DNA of 32,014 nucleotides from Darksidea phi. Taxonomy: Eukaryota > Ascomycota > Dothideomycetes > Pleosporales > Lentitheciaceae. The stretch lies in NCBI GenBank assembly GCA_030770425.1, contig JASJFT010000339.1, forward strand, positions 1-32,014, read 5' to 3'. The translations under genes and the position numbers were made by a program. Below, piece after piece: positions 21,138-32,014 of this stretch (position 1 is the stretch's first letter; each line of letters begins with the position of its first letter). The notes beneath the pieces were generated by a model. It ran no database searches and had not been told where the DNA came from. It saw only the letters and a list, made by a program, of their open reading frames with translations.

Positions 21138-23060
21138 GTTTTTAGTAATATTTATAAGGCTTCCGACGGTCTATTAGACTAGAGTAAAGAGAAGACTTAG
21201 ATAAAAAAATAACGAAATTAAAGAATTTTACTATAGTCTTAAGACTTAATTAATAATATCTAGATATAATAAATATTAAATACTATAAATAGATATATAT
21301 AGGTTTAGAATAATATAATAATATATTAAATAAAGTAATTAAGATAAGTAATAATAGTATTATAAACTAATATTAAATAATAATAGAAGATTTCTAAAAG
21401 AAAGACGCTTAGCTAAAATAACTTAGAAATTTTAGTAAAAGAGAAAGACTAAGAGATCTCTAAGAGAAAGGTATATAACTAAGATAATTAAAAATCTTAA
21501 TATAAGATTAAAGAGGTAATATAGCTATATAACTTCCTATTAGACCTTACTTATTAATAAAAAGAGAAAAAGAATATTATAAAATAAATTATTAGTACTA
21601 TAATATAGTTATTAGGTTAGAAGATTAATACTAGTATTAGTAAATTTAGGTAAAATAATAATACTAACTAATTTATAATAATAAAAAAGGTATATAAGAA
21701 TAATATCTTTTAGAAGATTAAGAGTACTAGATATACCCTCTTATTATTATTATTATAATTAGTTAAAACTTTATTAGTTAATATTTAATATAATATTAGC
21801 TATTTTTAAACTATTACCCTTTAAATATTTCTAATTAAGTAATTAACTACTTTTTAAGTAGAAAGAAAACTCGTTTAATAAAGAAAAAGAAAAGAAAAGG
21901 TCTTTAAAGTTAAGAACTTATTATTTATTAATATATATACTAGTACTTTAAAGTAGAACTAGCCCAGAAATAAAAAGATTAAAAAAAAATAAGAAGATAA
22001 AGTATAATTAAAAGTAAAGGTATTTAGTTCGATTAATTTAGAAAGAGTTAAAGAAGGGAAATATTTAAGATAGTTATTAGTCCTATACTAAAGTTAGTAA
22101 AGTTAGCTTAAATAATAGCTCTAAGAATAAGGATAAATTAGATAATAATAAAAATAATATAATAAATTATAAGCTTTACTATTTAGAACTCTAAAAGAAA
22201 AAGTTTAAGAAGCTATTAGTATTAATATTTAATCTATTAATTCTTAAGATAACTATTATTCTAATTATAAGAAAATCTTAATAGTTAATTAGTAAAAAAA
22301 TAAATATCTATTTTCTATTTTTACTATATAATTCTAATATATTTTTATTTATTAGTATAAATATTATATAGTTCTTAAAAGACTACGAGTTTAATATAAA
22401 TAAAGTAAAATAAAATAAATAAAATAAGAAAAAGTTTCTTTCTTATTTTTATAATTTATTTTAAAGGAGGTATATTATTAAGATATATTATTATATAATA
22501 CTAATATAAAGTTAAATTAAATTTAAGTTAATACTTTAGAAGAAATATACTAATAAAGATATTAAATAGTAGAAAATTACTTATATCTTTCTTAAATTAT
22601 AATTAATAAAAGTCTATTAATTACCCCTTCTACTTAATAAATACTATTATTAATTCTTAATATATAGTAATAGAGTATTAAACTAATTATAGATTATAAA
22701 GATTAAATTTAAATAGTTATTCTTTAAAGAATTAAATTATAATAATTAAATAATAGTTATATTTAATATAGATAAAAAATATTAATTTATTAATAGAAAT
22801 ATATATTCTTTTAAATTAAAGAAAATATATTAATATCTTCGATTATTATACGAATAGAAAGAAGTTATACTTATATTAAGCCTAGATATTAGTCTAATAA
22901 CTAGCTAGCTAGTATATAAGGAAATTAAAGCTTATATTAAGTAGTAATTTCTCTATCTAGCTAAGTTTCTATATCTTTAGTAATAGAAGCTTATAGCTTT
23001 ATTAGAAAGATTAATAGTAATTATTTAATTACTACCTAACTTTTAGATTAAGTAGCTAGT
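21138..23060 (+). pseudogene. A-rich retroelement internal region, left part
   Basis: The + strand is markedly A-rich, as are coding strands of many fungal retroelements. From about 21220 a frame yields a Lys/Arg/Glu/Leu-rich, coiled-coil-like gag segment near 21400-21500, with QLRNFSKRERLRDLxEKG-like sequence. A Lys-rich stretch follows near 21880. A possible retropepsin-like segment lies near 22310-22370. No decisive RT motif was found. The region is cut at 23060 by element B, whose target duplication CTAGT joins it to 30979. The family (gypsy or copia) is undecided. It probably starts at the LTR-like repeat ending at 21137. Confidence 0.45.
23056..23060. repeat. Target site duplication CTAGT, left copy
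   Basis: These five bases immediately precede the left LTR of element B. They are repeated exactly after the right LTR at 30974-30978. Confidence 0.85.
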
Positions 23061-23249
23061 TATAGAGAAAAGAAGAGAGCTTACTAGAGCTACTTAGGAG
23101 TAAATTAAGAAGAAGATTACTATCTATTATAATAGAGAGCTCCGCTCTTCTTATATAAATCTATTAGAGTATAGGAATAATACTTCTCCGATCTATTAGA
23201 GTATAGGAATAGTTATTCCTAGGTACTATATAGCTTAGGTATTATAATA
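23061..23249 (-). repeat. 3' LTR of element B
   Basis: 189 bp, starting TATAGAGAAAAG and ending TTATAATA on the + strand. It is aligned without gaps to 30785-30973. It is downstream in the minus-strand sense. The terminal TA pairs are consistent with original TG and CA ends. Confidence 0.92.
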
Positions 23250-23262
23250 TACCCTTTAGATA
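23250..23262 (-). promoter_or_regulatory. Probable polypurine tract of element B
   Basis: On the minus strand the bases before the 3' LTR read ATCTAAAGGGTA, giving AAAGGG two bases from the LTR. The position suits a plus-strand primer, but the run is short, so this is tentative. Confidence 0.4.
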
Positions 23263-24400
23263 TACTACGTAGTAGTATATCTACTAATAAGCTAACTAAG
23301 TATATAATTATAGTATATAGTACGTATATACTAGTACTTATACTAGTACTATTATTAGATAAGCTAGTTAAGCTTTTTTAGATAAATACGAGCTCTAGTA
23401 CTTATATAATATAAGTATTTACTACTTATAGATAATAATAAATACTTTATAAACTAACCTTTCTTTTTCTCTCTTTTTTAAAATAATATTATAATAGCTT
23501 ATATAAGTATTACCTTTTTTTTTAAACTTTCTCTAAACTCTTATTATAAGTTTCTTATAGATTAGATACTAACTATTTTATAAACTAGTACTTATTCTTA
23601 TACTATTTATATATACGCTACTACCGTCTACTCTACTTACGACTTAAGTACTCCGATTATCTTAGTAGCTTTTAATTATAGTTATAGTTATTTATACTAC
23701 TTATTTATATTTATATCTATATTTATACCTTCTCCCTCGTCTATATCTATATCTAAGATATCTACTTCTTAGAGAGGTATTCCTAAAGCGCTTTAAGTAT
23801 ACTTTTACTAGGGGTATATAAGGTCTATACTTATTAGATACTTCGAAGAGAAGTACTATAATTCGTCGATTAATAGTATCTACTACTAGTACTATACCTT
23901 TAGGTATAGTTATTTTATACTATAAGTTTTAGAAGTATATTAGTTATTATTATTATACTTATACTAATTATATTATAGTCTTTAGATAGTTTTACTATTT
24001 ACTTAGTAGCTTACTATAGCTATTAAGATCTATAATAAGTAGGTAAGTTATATTTCTTAGCTTTATACTAAGCTCTATATATTATATTCTTAATTATACT
24101 AATATTATATAGAAGGTATACTAACTTTAGACTATTATACGTACGTTACTCTCTCCCGGTACTAGCTTAGAGAAGGAGAAAGAGAAGAAGAAAGAGAAGA
24201 AAAAGTAGAAGAAGAAATAGAAGGAGAAGAAGTAGAGAGGTAGCTCTCCTCTAAAGCTTCTAGCCCGTTATTAATAGGTTAAGGAGCTCCTAGAGGAGCT
24301 TATTAACCTTCTAGTTATCTAAGTTCTAGGGCTCTCTAGTAGAATTAAGGGAGAATAAAGATTTCTTATAATCTTAAATTATAAGCTCTTCTAACTAGTT
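23263..24400 (-). other. 3' region of element B
   Basis: Element-internal sequence downstream of the recognisable pol part, with no identified domain. It includes a 75-base purine-rich tract at 24166-24241. It may contain the C-terminal end of pol and a long 3' untranslated region. Confidence 0.4.
24166..24241 (+). repeat. Purine-rich (GAA/GAG) tract
   Basis: About 75 bases of GAAGAAGAAAGAGAAG-like sequence, interrupted only by isolated T residues. On the minus strand, the coding strand of element B, it is a pyrimidine tract. It contains no RIP target dinucleotides and so has been preserved. Confidence 0.75.
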
Positions 24401-27400
24401 ATTCTTCTATTCTTTTCTATACTAATATATACTTAAATATTTAGTTACTTCTTAAAGTACTAGAATTATTATACTAGTAAGTACTTTATAAGTCTATTTA
24501 TAGATATATTACTTATTTTTAAGTAAAGTACTTTAAATATATTTTTAGTATACTTTTAATATAGCTATATATTTTATATATTTACGTAGTATAGTTAGAT
24601 AGTAATTTACTTATTTTCTCTAATAATAAGCTAGATTATTTATTAATTATTATAGAAGATCTATTATATAATATCTAGATCTAAGGTAAGTTCCTTAAAG
24701 AAATACTTAAGAGCTAGGAATTTCTTTATAATATACTCTAGGATAAATAGCTTAGCTTTAATCGTAGAGATAGTAATAGTAAGTTATTTTATAACTTTTT
24801 ATAATATAAATTCTCTAAAGAGTATAATAATATATCTATAAGATAATTATTTTATTTCTAAATTATTTATAAATAAAGTATTCTTATATATAAGGAGCTA
24901 CGCGTTATTATATTTACTATATTTAATACCTTTATATTATATTCTATATAGATATATAATTATCTAGTCTACTATTATAAAGTACTCTTTACTTAGGTTT
25001 ATAAGGTAGTATAATAGCTAGAAAGCTATAAATACTATATTAGAATATAGTATAATTACTATATATAGGATTAATTCTATATACTTTTAGTATATCTTAA
25101 TCTATAGCTTTATTATCTCTCTTATATTCTTTATAAGCTCTTTATCTAAGAGTAGTATTATAGAGAAGCTTTCTATATTAATAAGTAAGAACTTCTTTAT
25201 AATCTTATTAATATATATATTATAAACTAGTTCGATTACTTAGACTTCTTTATCCCTAATTACTCGTACCTTTAAGAACTACTTAATAGAGCTATAATTT
25301 TCTATCCTATATTTTATTTTAATTAACCTAAGAAGTACTTATATAGCTAACTTATCTAATATATAGTATATTATAAGTATATTATCTACGTAGAATAGAA
25401 TAAATATATACTACTTCTTATTAAAGAATAGATATAGCTCTTCTTTTAATACTATAAGCTCTAGACCCTTTAGAGCTTAGAAGAACTCTTTATACTATAG
25501 TAGTAGTAAGTTATATAGCCTATATAGTACTTAGTTAAGTTTAATATATTTACTAGATTCTTTAAAGCTATTAGAAAGCTTATAAAGTATATTAGATTAG
25601 TTATTCTAATAAGTATTTAGAAAGGTCCTAACTACGTCGAGCTAGTATACCTCTAGATTAAACTATACTATAATTACTATTATTATATAAAAAGATTATA
25701 TAGTAAGTATTATAGTATAGATTAATTAGATTAAATTTTTAATTTAAAGGTTACTTTATACTTAATTAAGAATCTATTCTAATTAAACTTATAAATAAAT
25801 ATCTATTTAAGTAAGAGTAGCCTCTATATCTATTTCTTATACTCTACTACTTTCTATATATCTTTCTTCTTAAGTATTTATATTTTTTAATAAGCTATTT
25901 CTATAAATAGCTCCTTATAAGAATATATATATAGATCCCTCTATTTTTCTAACTCTTTTAATAGATTATTATAATATTTATAATATTTCCTTAGAAGTAT
26001 AATAGTTATAATTATAAAGAGTAGAGTCTTATATTCTACTATTAGCTTAAGCTTTCTATTTATAGAAACTTAATTTATAAAAGCTTTATTTAGAATATTA
26101 TTTAACTAATCTAGATTACTATCTATATTACTAAGTAGTATATATATTCTACTTCTACTACCTCTAAGTATATCTAGATTATTAAAATCTTACTCTTATA
26201 ATCTATAACTCGTATATATAGATAGTCTCTAGTTCTTCTTATTATATATATATTTAGAGGGTTACTTAGATACTTTATTTATAGTATTAAAAGCTATACT
26301 ACTAAGTTAAAAGATATCTTCTATTATACTCTATAGTACTAAGACTAAAGAGCTAGATCTCTATAGTTTTACTTCTCTAGTATTACGTCTTATATAGGGA
26401 ATATAGAGATTATCTAAGAGGCCCTAGCTTTTTTAGATACTAGGTAGTAACTTTAGCTCTAGGCTTAGCTTAGGGAATATAAGTCTTATATACTCCTTAT
26501 ATACTATATATATTCTTAGTAATCTACTAGTTATACTTATTACCTATATAGTTACTAAGATTCTCGTTTTCTAATTAAATAGCTAGCTATCTACCTAAGC
26601 TAGGTTCTAAGATCTAGTATCTCTAAGTTACTTCTTAGTTAGCTATTAAGTCGCTATAGTACTTAATTACTCTTCTAACTATATAGTAGGTAGCTCTATA
26701 GCCTTCTCTATATCTTAGTACTTATTATACTCGTTAAGAATATAAATAATCCTAACTACTTTTTTCTAGGAGATTATATTCGTCTCTTTATCTTTATAGA
26801 AGAGTATTTTATTAAATATTATATTTCTTATAGTAATTATCTAGTTAAGTATTAGGACTTATATCCTATAGATATTAGAAGCTTTATAGTTTATTAAATA
26901 TCTAATATAACCTTATAGAGTAATCTTAAAGCTTCTCTTATTACGTTTTACTATATATTCTTAATTAAGTAGATAAGTATAGTACCTATATATATATATA
27001 CTATTTTAATCTAAATATAAATCTTTTATTATATTTCTTATATATACTAGCTTATAGTAATAAAAGTACTAATAGAACTAGATATCTAATATCTTATTCG
27101 GGGAGCATAGCTTATAAATATAGAAGAGGCTTATATTATATAACTATACTACTATATATATAATTTTTAGCTAAAGCTTTTTAAAGAGTCTTATACTACT
27201 CCTTATTTTTATTAATTTAGTAATTATCTCTTAGTTAATATATTCTATACCGCTATTAGACTTATATATATAGGTAGAAGAGGGCTTAATCTATATACTC
27301 TACTACTCTACCCAGAGCTTATATCGGGATTTTCCTTTCTATAGAAGTATTATAGTATTATTATTCTACTATAGCTTAATTATTTTAAGCTTATATTATA

Positions 27401-28900
27401 TATATACTAAGCTCTTAAATATCTATAAGGTACGTAGAATCTTTAATAGTATCTTTCTAACTAGTATATCTATAAAGATCTTCCCGCTATAGTTATATTT
27501 TAGGACGATTATCTAGTATTCCTTTAATCGCCCTAATAGTATATTAAAGAGATTCTATATAATTCTCTAGAATAGATAAGAAGAGTACTTTCTTAGATAT
27601 TAAGAGATTATCTATATAGTATATATAGTTATATAGTACTTATATTATAAGTATTTAGTTTCTTTAATTTATATATTCTATATATACTATATAAGTACTT
27701 ATAATACTTATAGTCCTAGGTACTCTATTCTTATATACTATAGGTCTTTTATACTTTATCTAGAGTATAGTTACTAAAATTAGTAAAAGTTTATTATATT
27801 AATTAAGGGTATAGTATAAATAAAGATAAACTTATATTTAATAAATATTAAGTTATACTTATATAGGAGTATTATAAATATAATACTCTTATTTATTAAT
27901 TCTATATATAAGAAGTAATTTAGTCTAAAATACTAGACTTTTTTCTTTCTTAGATAAGCTTCCGAGATAATATTAAGATAAAAACCTTTAATAATTATAA
28001 TATTTTATAGTATTAGATTCTCTATATTCTTTTTCTAAACTCTATTAAGTATATTTTTAATTAGTTAAGTATCTATCCCTATAATTAAAAAGGTCTAGAT
28101 TTTTACCTCTATATATTATATCTCTTAAGCTTTCTTAAATAATTCTAGTACGAGTAGCTCTTATATATTTACTAGGTATAAAGTAGCCCTATTATTAAGT
28201 ATAGTACTTTTAGAGAGGGGATAAGTATTAAAATCTATTATTATATAGATCTTTATAGACTTATTAAAAAACTTTAAATTAATTATTATAGCTTATATTT
28301 CCTCTAGATAAGCTAAGACGTATACTCTATCTATCTAATTTACTATACTTAGGAGCTTCTAATCCTTAGATATTAAGTATTTCCTTATTTTTATAAATTT
28401 ATCTAAGTTAAGGTATTCTAGAATCTTCTAATACTTATCTAGATTAATTAGTATTTCTTCTCTAATTATTACTATCTTAAGTCTTTTATATTTATTTATA
28501 CTTTACTTATATATTTTATACTTATTCTTTCTAGACTCTCTATATAAGTAGATCCTAATTTTATCTACTAGATATTAATCTAGATACTAATCTAAGGATT
28601 AATCTAGACGTTCCCTTAGTATCGTAAATATTCTAGAGTTACTATTAGAAGCTCTTAAGAAGTACTCCTAGATTATTATAGTAAATATTTTCCTAATCTT
28701 ATCTAGAATAAGCTACTTTATACTAAGTATACTATTCTATATAACTTATTAGTATATTAATTAGATCTATTTTAGTACGAGCTTTAAAGTAATAGTATTT
28801 AGAAAATCTTAAATAGTAAGTTATTCTTTTATATCTTTTAACTTATATATTTTTACCTTAGTATATAGAAAGTACTACTTCTTATACTATTCTTTAGATA
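24400..28900 (-). pseudogene. Element B pol (integrase, reverse transcriptase), RIP-inactivated
   Basis: Ty1/copia pol on the minus strand. Integrase is marked by SNSGIEYIN (original xDxGTEYIN) at about 27236-27265. Reverse transcriptase starts near 25830 with a WIFxYKFDxxGFLxKYKxR-like block at about 25740-25810. Its catalytic YVDD box is read as TAC GTA GAT AAT at 25381-25392, the second Asp codon having gone from GAT to AAT. RNase H is expected at about 25.0-24.4 kb, but I could not point to its residues. Gln and Trp codons appear as TAA/TAG. The protease and the exact ends were not identified. Confidence 0.8.
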
Positions 28901-30771
28901 TATAGATACTCTACCCGCTCCCCTAGAAGCTTAGGCTACTACCCGGTATAATATTATATTAGCTTCTAGGCTAGCTATATTTTTTATAATTCTAATTACC
29001 TTATTATATTTTAATATTTCGATATCTTATATAATAGTATAGGTAATAACTATAGAATAATAATAGCTTCTAATTTACTAATAATATATATAGATAGTTA
29101 AATATATTAATAATATTAAACCCCCTATATACCTATATCTAGCCCTTTAGACCCTCGCGCTATTTAACTAATAATATATCTCGGTACGGGTAGTAATAAT
29201 AATAATAAGCCTTTTTAGCTAGATATTCCCGTCGTCCATTTTATCTATCTCTACTAGTTCCTTCGTATTTAATCCTCTATACTATTATTTATATTATATC
29301 TACTATAAATACTAGCTCTATCTTCTATATTAGGTATTAGTTCCTTTAATAGTTTACTAAGAAGGCTAATTTCTTTCTCTTAAACGATCTTCTTTATATA
29401 AGCTTATCCTCTAACCTATATAGATAGTATAGCTATCTCTCGACGAAATATCTATCCTCGTTATATAGGGCCTTAGATAGGAATATATTATAGGTAACTA
29501 CTAATAGCTATATAAGAATTCTATTACTACTTATTCCCTTAAATATATCTAATATATAGTTAGTTTTATACTAATAATTATTATAATTAAGAAGTTCTAT
29601 CGGTAGTACCTTCTACCTATAGTACTAGGAACGCTTCGCTACGATATTTAAAAGGTTTAGAGCGTTATACTCGAATAGTCTATTCTACTCTAGTTTTTAC
29701 TAATAGTTCTACTAAAGGACTAGGTAAACGATTATTAGCGAAGATATATAGTTAGTAGGTATTAATATAAGAAAGCTAGCTAAGAATAAAAGATAGATAT
29801 AAGGAAGCTAGCTAAGAATAAGAGATAGATATAGTAAATAGAATACTAGTATTATTACGGGTAATTTTTATACTATAGGTAGTAGTATTAGTACGCTAAC
29901 TTCTTACTACTATTATTAGTCTTCTAATACTCTATAGTTCGGTATTATATATTATTTCTTATCTAGCGTCTTAATATTCGAAATATTATCTTATTACTTA
30001 CAATTAATAGTACTATATATAGCTCTATAGCTCTATTATTATATATAAGATATAGGTATAGTACCTCTACTATATATAAACTTCTACTATATTTTATACG
30101 AACCTTTTAAAGAGACTCCTACTATATAAATCTAAATTAAATAGATACTCTACTTTATCTTTTCTAGATAAGTACGATACTTTACTTAAATTATATTTAT
30201 AGTAAGCTCTAGAGATAAAGTAAGCTCTTATTTTAATACGTATATTAGCTTTTATAGTATAATATACTTTTAAGATATAAGTTCTATTATAGCTAGTCTA
30301 AGTAGCTTAGGTACGATAGTTCTATTTATCTAGTTCTAGAGTATCTAGAGGTATATTTTCTATACTATCTAGTTACTTAAGAGGGTCTAGTACTTATTAA
30401 GTCTCTATTAGTATAATATATCTAAGACTATTAGACTCGTATTATTTCTACTCTTATTACTAGTAATTAACTTTATCGTAGAGAGTATTAGGGTAGTATT
30501 AACTAGATTTAGAACATTCTTATCTTTTAGGTTAATTTAGTTCTATAGTTCTTTATTAATCGTATAAAATTAGAGTTAAATATACTAGTATAGCTATATA
30601 CTATAATTATATAGTTAGTATAGTTCTATAAATAGAGCTTTACTTATAGCTTTTTAGAAGGGGAGGTTCTAGGTATAAGAAAGTATAATATAAGAATAAC
30701 TAGATTAACTAAGTAGTTACTTACTAGCTCTTTTAAGTATATAGAAAGAATAGTCCTATACTTTTAAAGTA
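28901..30771 (-). pseudogene. Element B 5' internal region (leader, gag)
   Basis: The region between the primer site and the integrase-bearing part should hold leader, gag and protease. I could not identify gag motifs with confidence. One of the few surviving minus-strand ATG codons lies at 29239-29237, followed by GACGACGGG. It would be a late start for gag (1.5 kb from the LTR) and may be an internal Met. Other retained CpA sites are at 30001 and 30515. Confidence 0.45.
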
Positions 30772-30784
30772 CTGGACTTATAAC
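30772..30784 (-). promoter_or_regulatory. Primer binding site, half-tRNA-iMet type
   Basis: Directly inside the 5' LTR the minus strand reads GTTATAAGTCCAG. Reversing RIP gives GTTATGAG, the complement of the CTCATAAC anticodon loop of eukaryotic initiator tRNA-Met. Drosophila copia and yeast Ty5 are primed by such an internally cleaved iMet tRNA. The + strand matches the anticodon arm, as I recall it, at 10 of 13 positions. A surviving TpG lies inside it (30773-30774). Confidence 0.6.
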
Positions 30785-30973
30785 TATAGAGAAAAGAAGA
30801 GAGCTTACTAGAGCTACTTAGAAGTAAATTAAGAGGAAGATTACTATCTATTATAATAAAGAGCTCCGCTCTCCCTATATAGATCTATCGGAGTATAGGG
30901 ATAATACTTCTCTAATCTATTAGAGTATAGAAATAGTTATCCCCGGATACTACGTAGCTTAGACGTTATAATA
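30785..30973 (-). repeat. 5' LTR of element B
   Basis: 189-bp partner of 23061-23249, upstream in the minus-strand sense. It retains more C and G than the other copy (for example CCCCGG near 30941 against TCCTAG), so the 3' copy has been hit harder or this one less. Confidence 0.92.
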
Positions 30974-30978
30974 CTAGT
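30974..30978. repeat. Target site duplication CTAGT, right copy
   Basis: Exact repeat of 23056-23060, directly after the right LTR of element B. Confidence 0.85.
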
Positions 30979-32014
30979 TAATAATATAAAAGAATTAGTC
31001 TTAATCTAGTAATAGTTTAATATATAGTAATAGAATAGTCTTATAACTTAATTAATATTTATATAAGAAAATAATTATTATTATACTTTCTATAAACTAG
31101 TTAAATTTATTCTTTATCTTAAGTATAATAATAAATTATATATAAGCTCCTATAACTAAATATAAAACCCGAAGATAAATATATAAATAATTAGTAATTA
31201 AAAGATTTAAAAACTAAAGTATATTATCTATAACTTAATAAACTATTAGATCTAGAAATATCTTTTATAAAAAAAGTTTCTTAATAATAATTAGTATTAT
31301 AAGAAGAGGAATAAGAAGATAGACTAGTTTAAATAGTACTATAGTCTATTTTATCTTTATAGAAAGAAGCTTTATAGTTAAAAATCTTATATTATTCTTA
31401 ATAATATATAAAAGTATCTTATTTCTTAGATAATAGAGTATTATAGGGTAACTAATATAAAGTTATTAAAATTATTTATTAATATAAAAAGAATTAATAG
31501 AAAGAAGAGCTATTTAGTAACTAGTAGTAATATAAATATTATTAAAATAATAAATAATACTATTAATAATAGATTACTAGTTCTAGAGAAGAAAGATTTA
31601 AAAAAAGTTATAACTTTTTATTATACGCTATAAAAGCGACTAATAATTAAGAATATTAAAGTATTATATTAATAAAAGTAAATAGTATTAAAATATAAAG
31701 TCGGAATCGTCTACTTATAGTAGCTAATAAGATATTAAGTAGTTATATTACTAAGCTAAAGTCGAAGATAAAAGTTAAGAATATTAGACCTATTAACCTT
31801 CTAATAGAAAAGGTCGATAAGATAGAATAATATTAATAAGTAATTAAGAAGTTCTATAGCTCTATATCTATAGTTAAATTAAATAAAGAAGCTATAATAA
31901 ATATAATAAGATAACTCTTTAATTAAAGAGTATAAGAAATTAAGGAATTCCTAAGAAGTAACCTTTAATAGGTTATTTCCTATTTAGGTTTAGCCTATAT
32001 TACTAAGCTATTAT
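30979..32014 (+). pseudogene. A-rich retroelement internal region, right part
   Basis: Continuation of the A-rich element interrupted by element B. The + strand is rich in AAA, AAG and ATA codons, and frames around 31330-31640 and 31700-31900 look coding-like with Lys/Glu/Ile-rich translations. No motif is secure. The element runs past the window end, so its 3' LTR (expected to match 20879-21137) should lie to the right. Confidence 0.4.

Larger units (their letters stand above)
23061..30973 (-). mobile_element. Element B: complete Ty1/copia retrotransposon
   Basis: Two 189-bp direct repeats bound a 7.9-kb element flanked on both sides by CTAGT (23056-23060 and 30974-30978), a perfect 5-bp target duplication. 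On the minus strand the order is 5' LTR (30785-30973), primer binding site, gag region, integrase, reverse transcriptase with YVDD, 3' end, polypurine stretch and 3' LTR (23061-23249). Integrase before RT places it in Ty1/copia. About twenty differences separate the LTRs, all transitions. It inserted into the A-rich element described on both sides. Confidence 0.92.
1..32014. other. RIP-saturated AT-rich block
   Basis: Reading the whole window, I found CpA or TpG only at about 24 places: near 1337, 2100, 2554, 3276, 3777, 5216, 6945, 8609, 13235, 13562, 15199, 17360, 18192, 18814, 19535, 19806, 20844, 21965, 27106, 27313, 29237, 30001, 30515 and 30773. ApC, CpT, CpC and CpG remain common and TpA is in great excess. 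RIP in Pezizomycotina converts CpA to TpA in duplicated DNA, which gives exactly this pattern on both strands. ATG is seen once on the + strand (3776) and as CAT near 5216, 27106, 29237 and 30515. No open reading frame with a start codon and useful length exists. The count was by eye and may miss a few sites. Confidence 0.95.

Noticed and set aside
1..32014. Mitochondrial or AT-rich bacterial/protist DNA
   Set aside because: Specific loss of CpA/TpG with CpG retained, LTR retrotransposons, a Helitron and a fungal-type intron fit RIPed nuclear ascomycete DNA.
21138..32014. Calling the A-rich element a Ty3/gypsy retrotransposon
   Set aside because: Gag- and protease-like segments are suggestive, but I could not find a secure RT or integrase motif, so the family is left open.

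Overview
This window looks like a block of filamentous ascomycete (Pezizomycotina) genome destroyed by repeat-induced point mutation (RIP). The dinucleotides CpA and TpG are almost absent: I found only about two dozen in 32 kb, over both strands together. TpA is in huge excess, while CpT, CpC, GpA and a fair number of CpG remain. As a result ATG occurs once on the + strand and about four times on the - strand, TGA hardly occurs, and every former Gln or Trp codon reads TAA or TAG. I see no gene that could be expressed, and no tRNA, rRNA or CRISPR. What can be read are transposons, recognised by ignoring TAA/TAG and asking what stood before C-to-T and G-to-A changes.

Layout, as a nested set. 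(1) Outer layer: an unidentified, helix-rich + strand reading frame at about 1.0-1.87 kb seems to resume at 20.28 kb. (2) Inside it sits a minus-strand fungal copia-like retrotransposon (element A) with ~288-bp LTRs at 1868-2153 and 19987-20276. It has one uninterrupted-in-frame gag-integrase-RT-RNase H polyprotein at about 19.43-14.37 kb and a possible AATAT target duplication. (3) Between the end of that polyprotein and its 3' LTR lie about 12 kb of foreign DNA. This holds a minus-strand Helitron (RepHel protein, about 13.9-8.5 kb) with Helitron N-terminal, HUH Rep and PIF1-type helicase regions and a 67-bp intron whose removal restores the frame. It also holds a repeat-rich tract (about 2.2-8.5 kb) of minisatellites, a ~260-bp tandem duplication and many copies of a ~42-50-bp intron-like repeat. 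(4) To the right are two tandem 259-bp LTR-like repeats (20.62-21.14 kb) followed by an A-rich, probably + strand retroelement that runs off the window end. (5) That element is interrupted by a complete minus-strand Ty1/copia retrotransposon (element B, 23061-30973) with two 189-bp LTRs, a perfect CTAGT target duplication, a half-tRNA-iMet type primer site and a recognisable YVDD reverse transcriptase.

All differences I saw between paired repeats are transitions, and long frames survive without frameshift. RIP-type point mutation, not indels, therefore inactivated these elements. The most unusual signal is the dispersed intron-like repeat. Its core also lies inside the Helitron intron, which suggests an introner-like family spread through this region before RIP.
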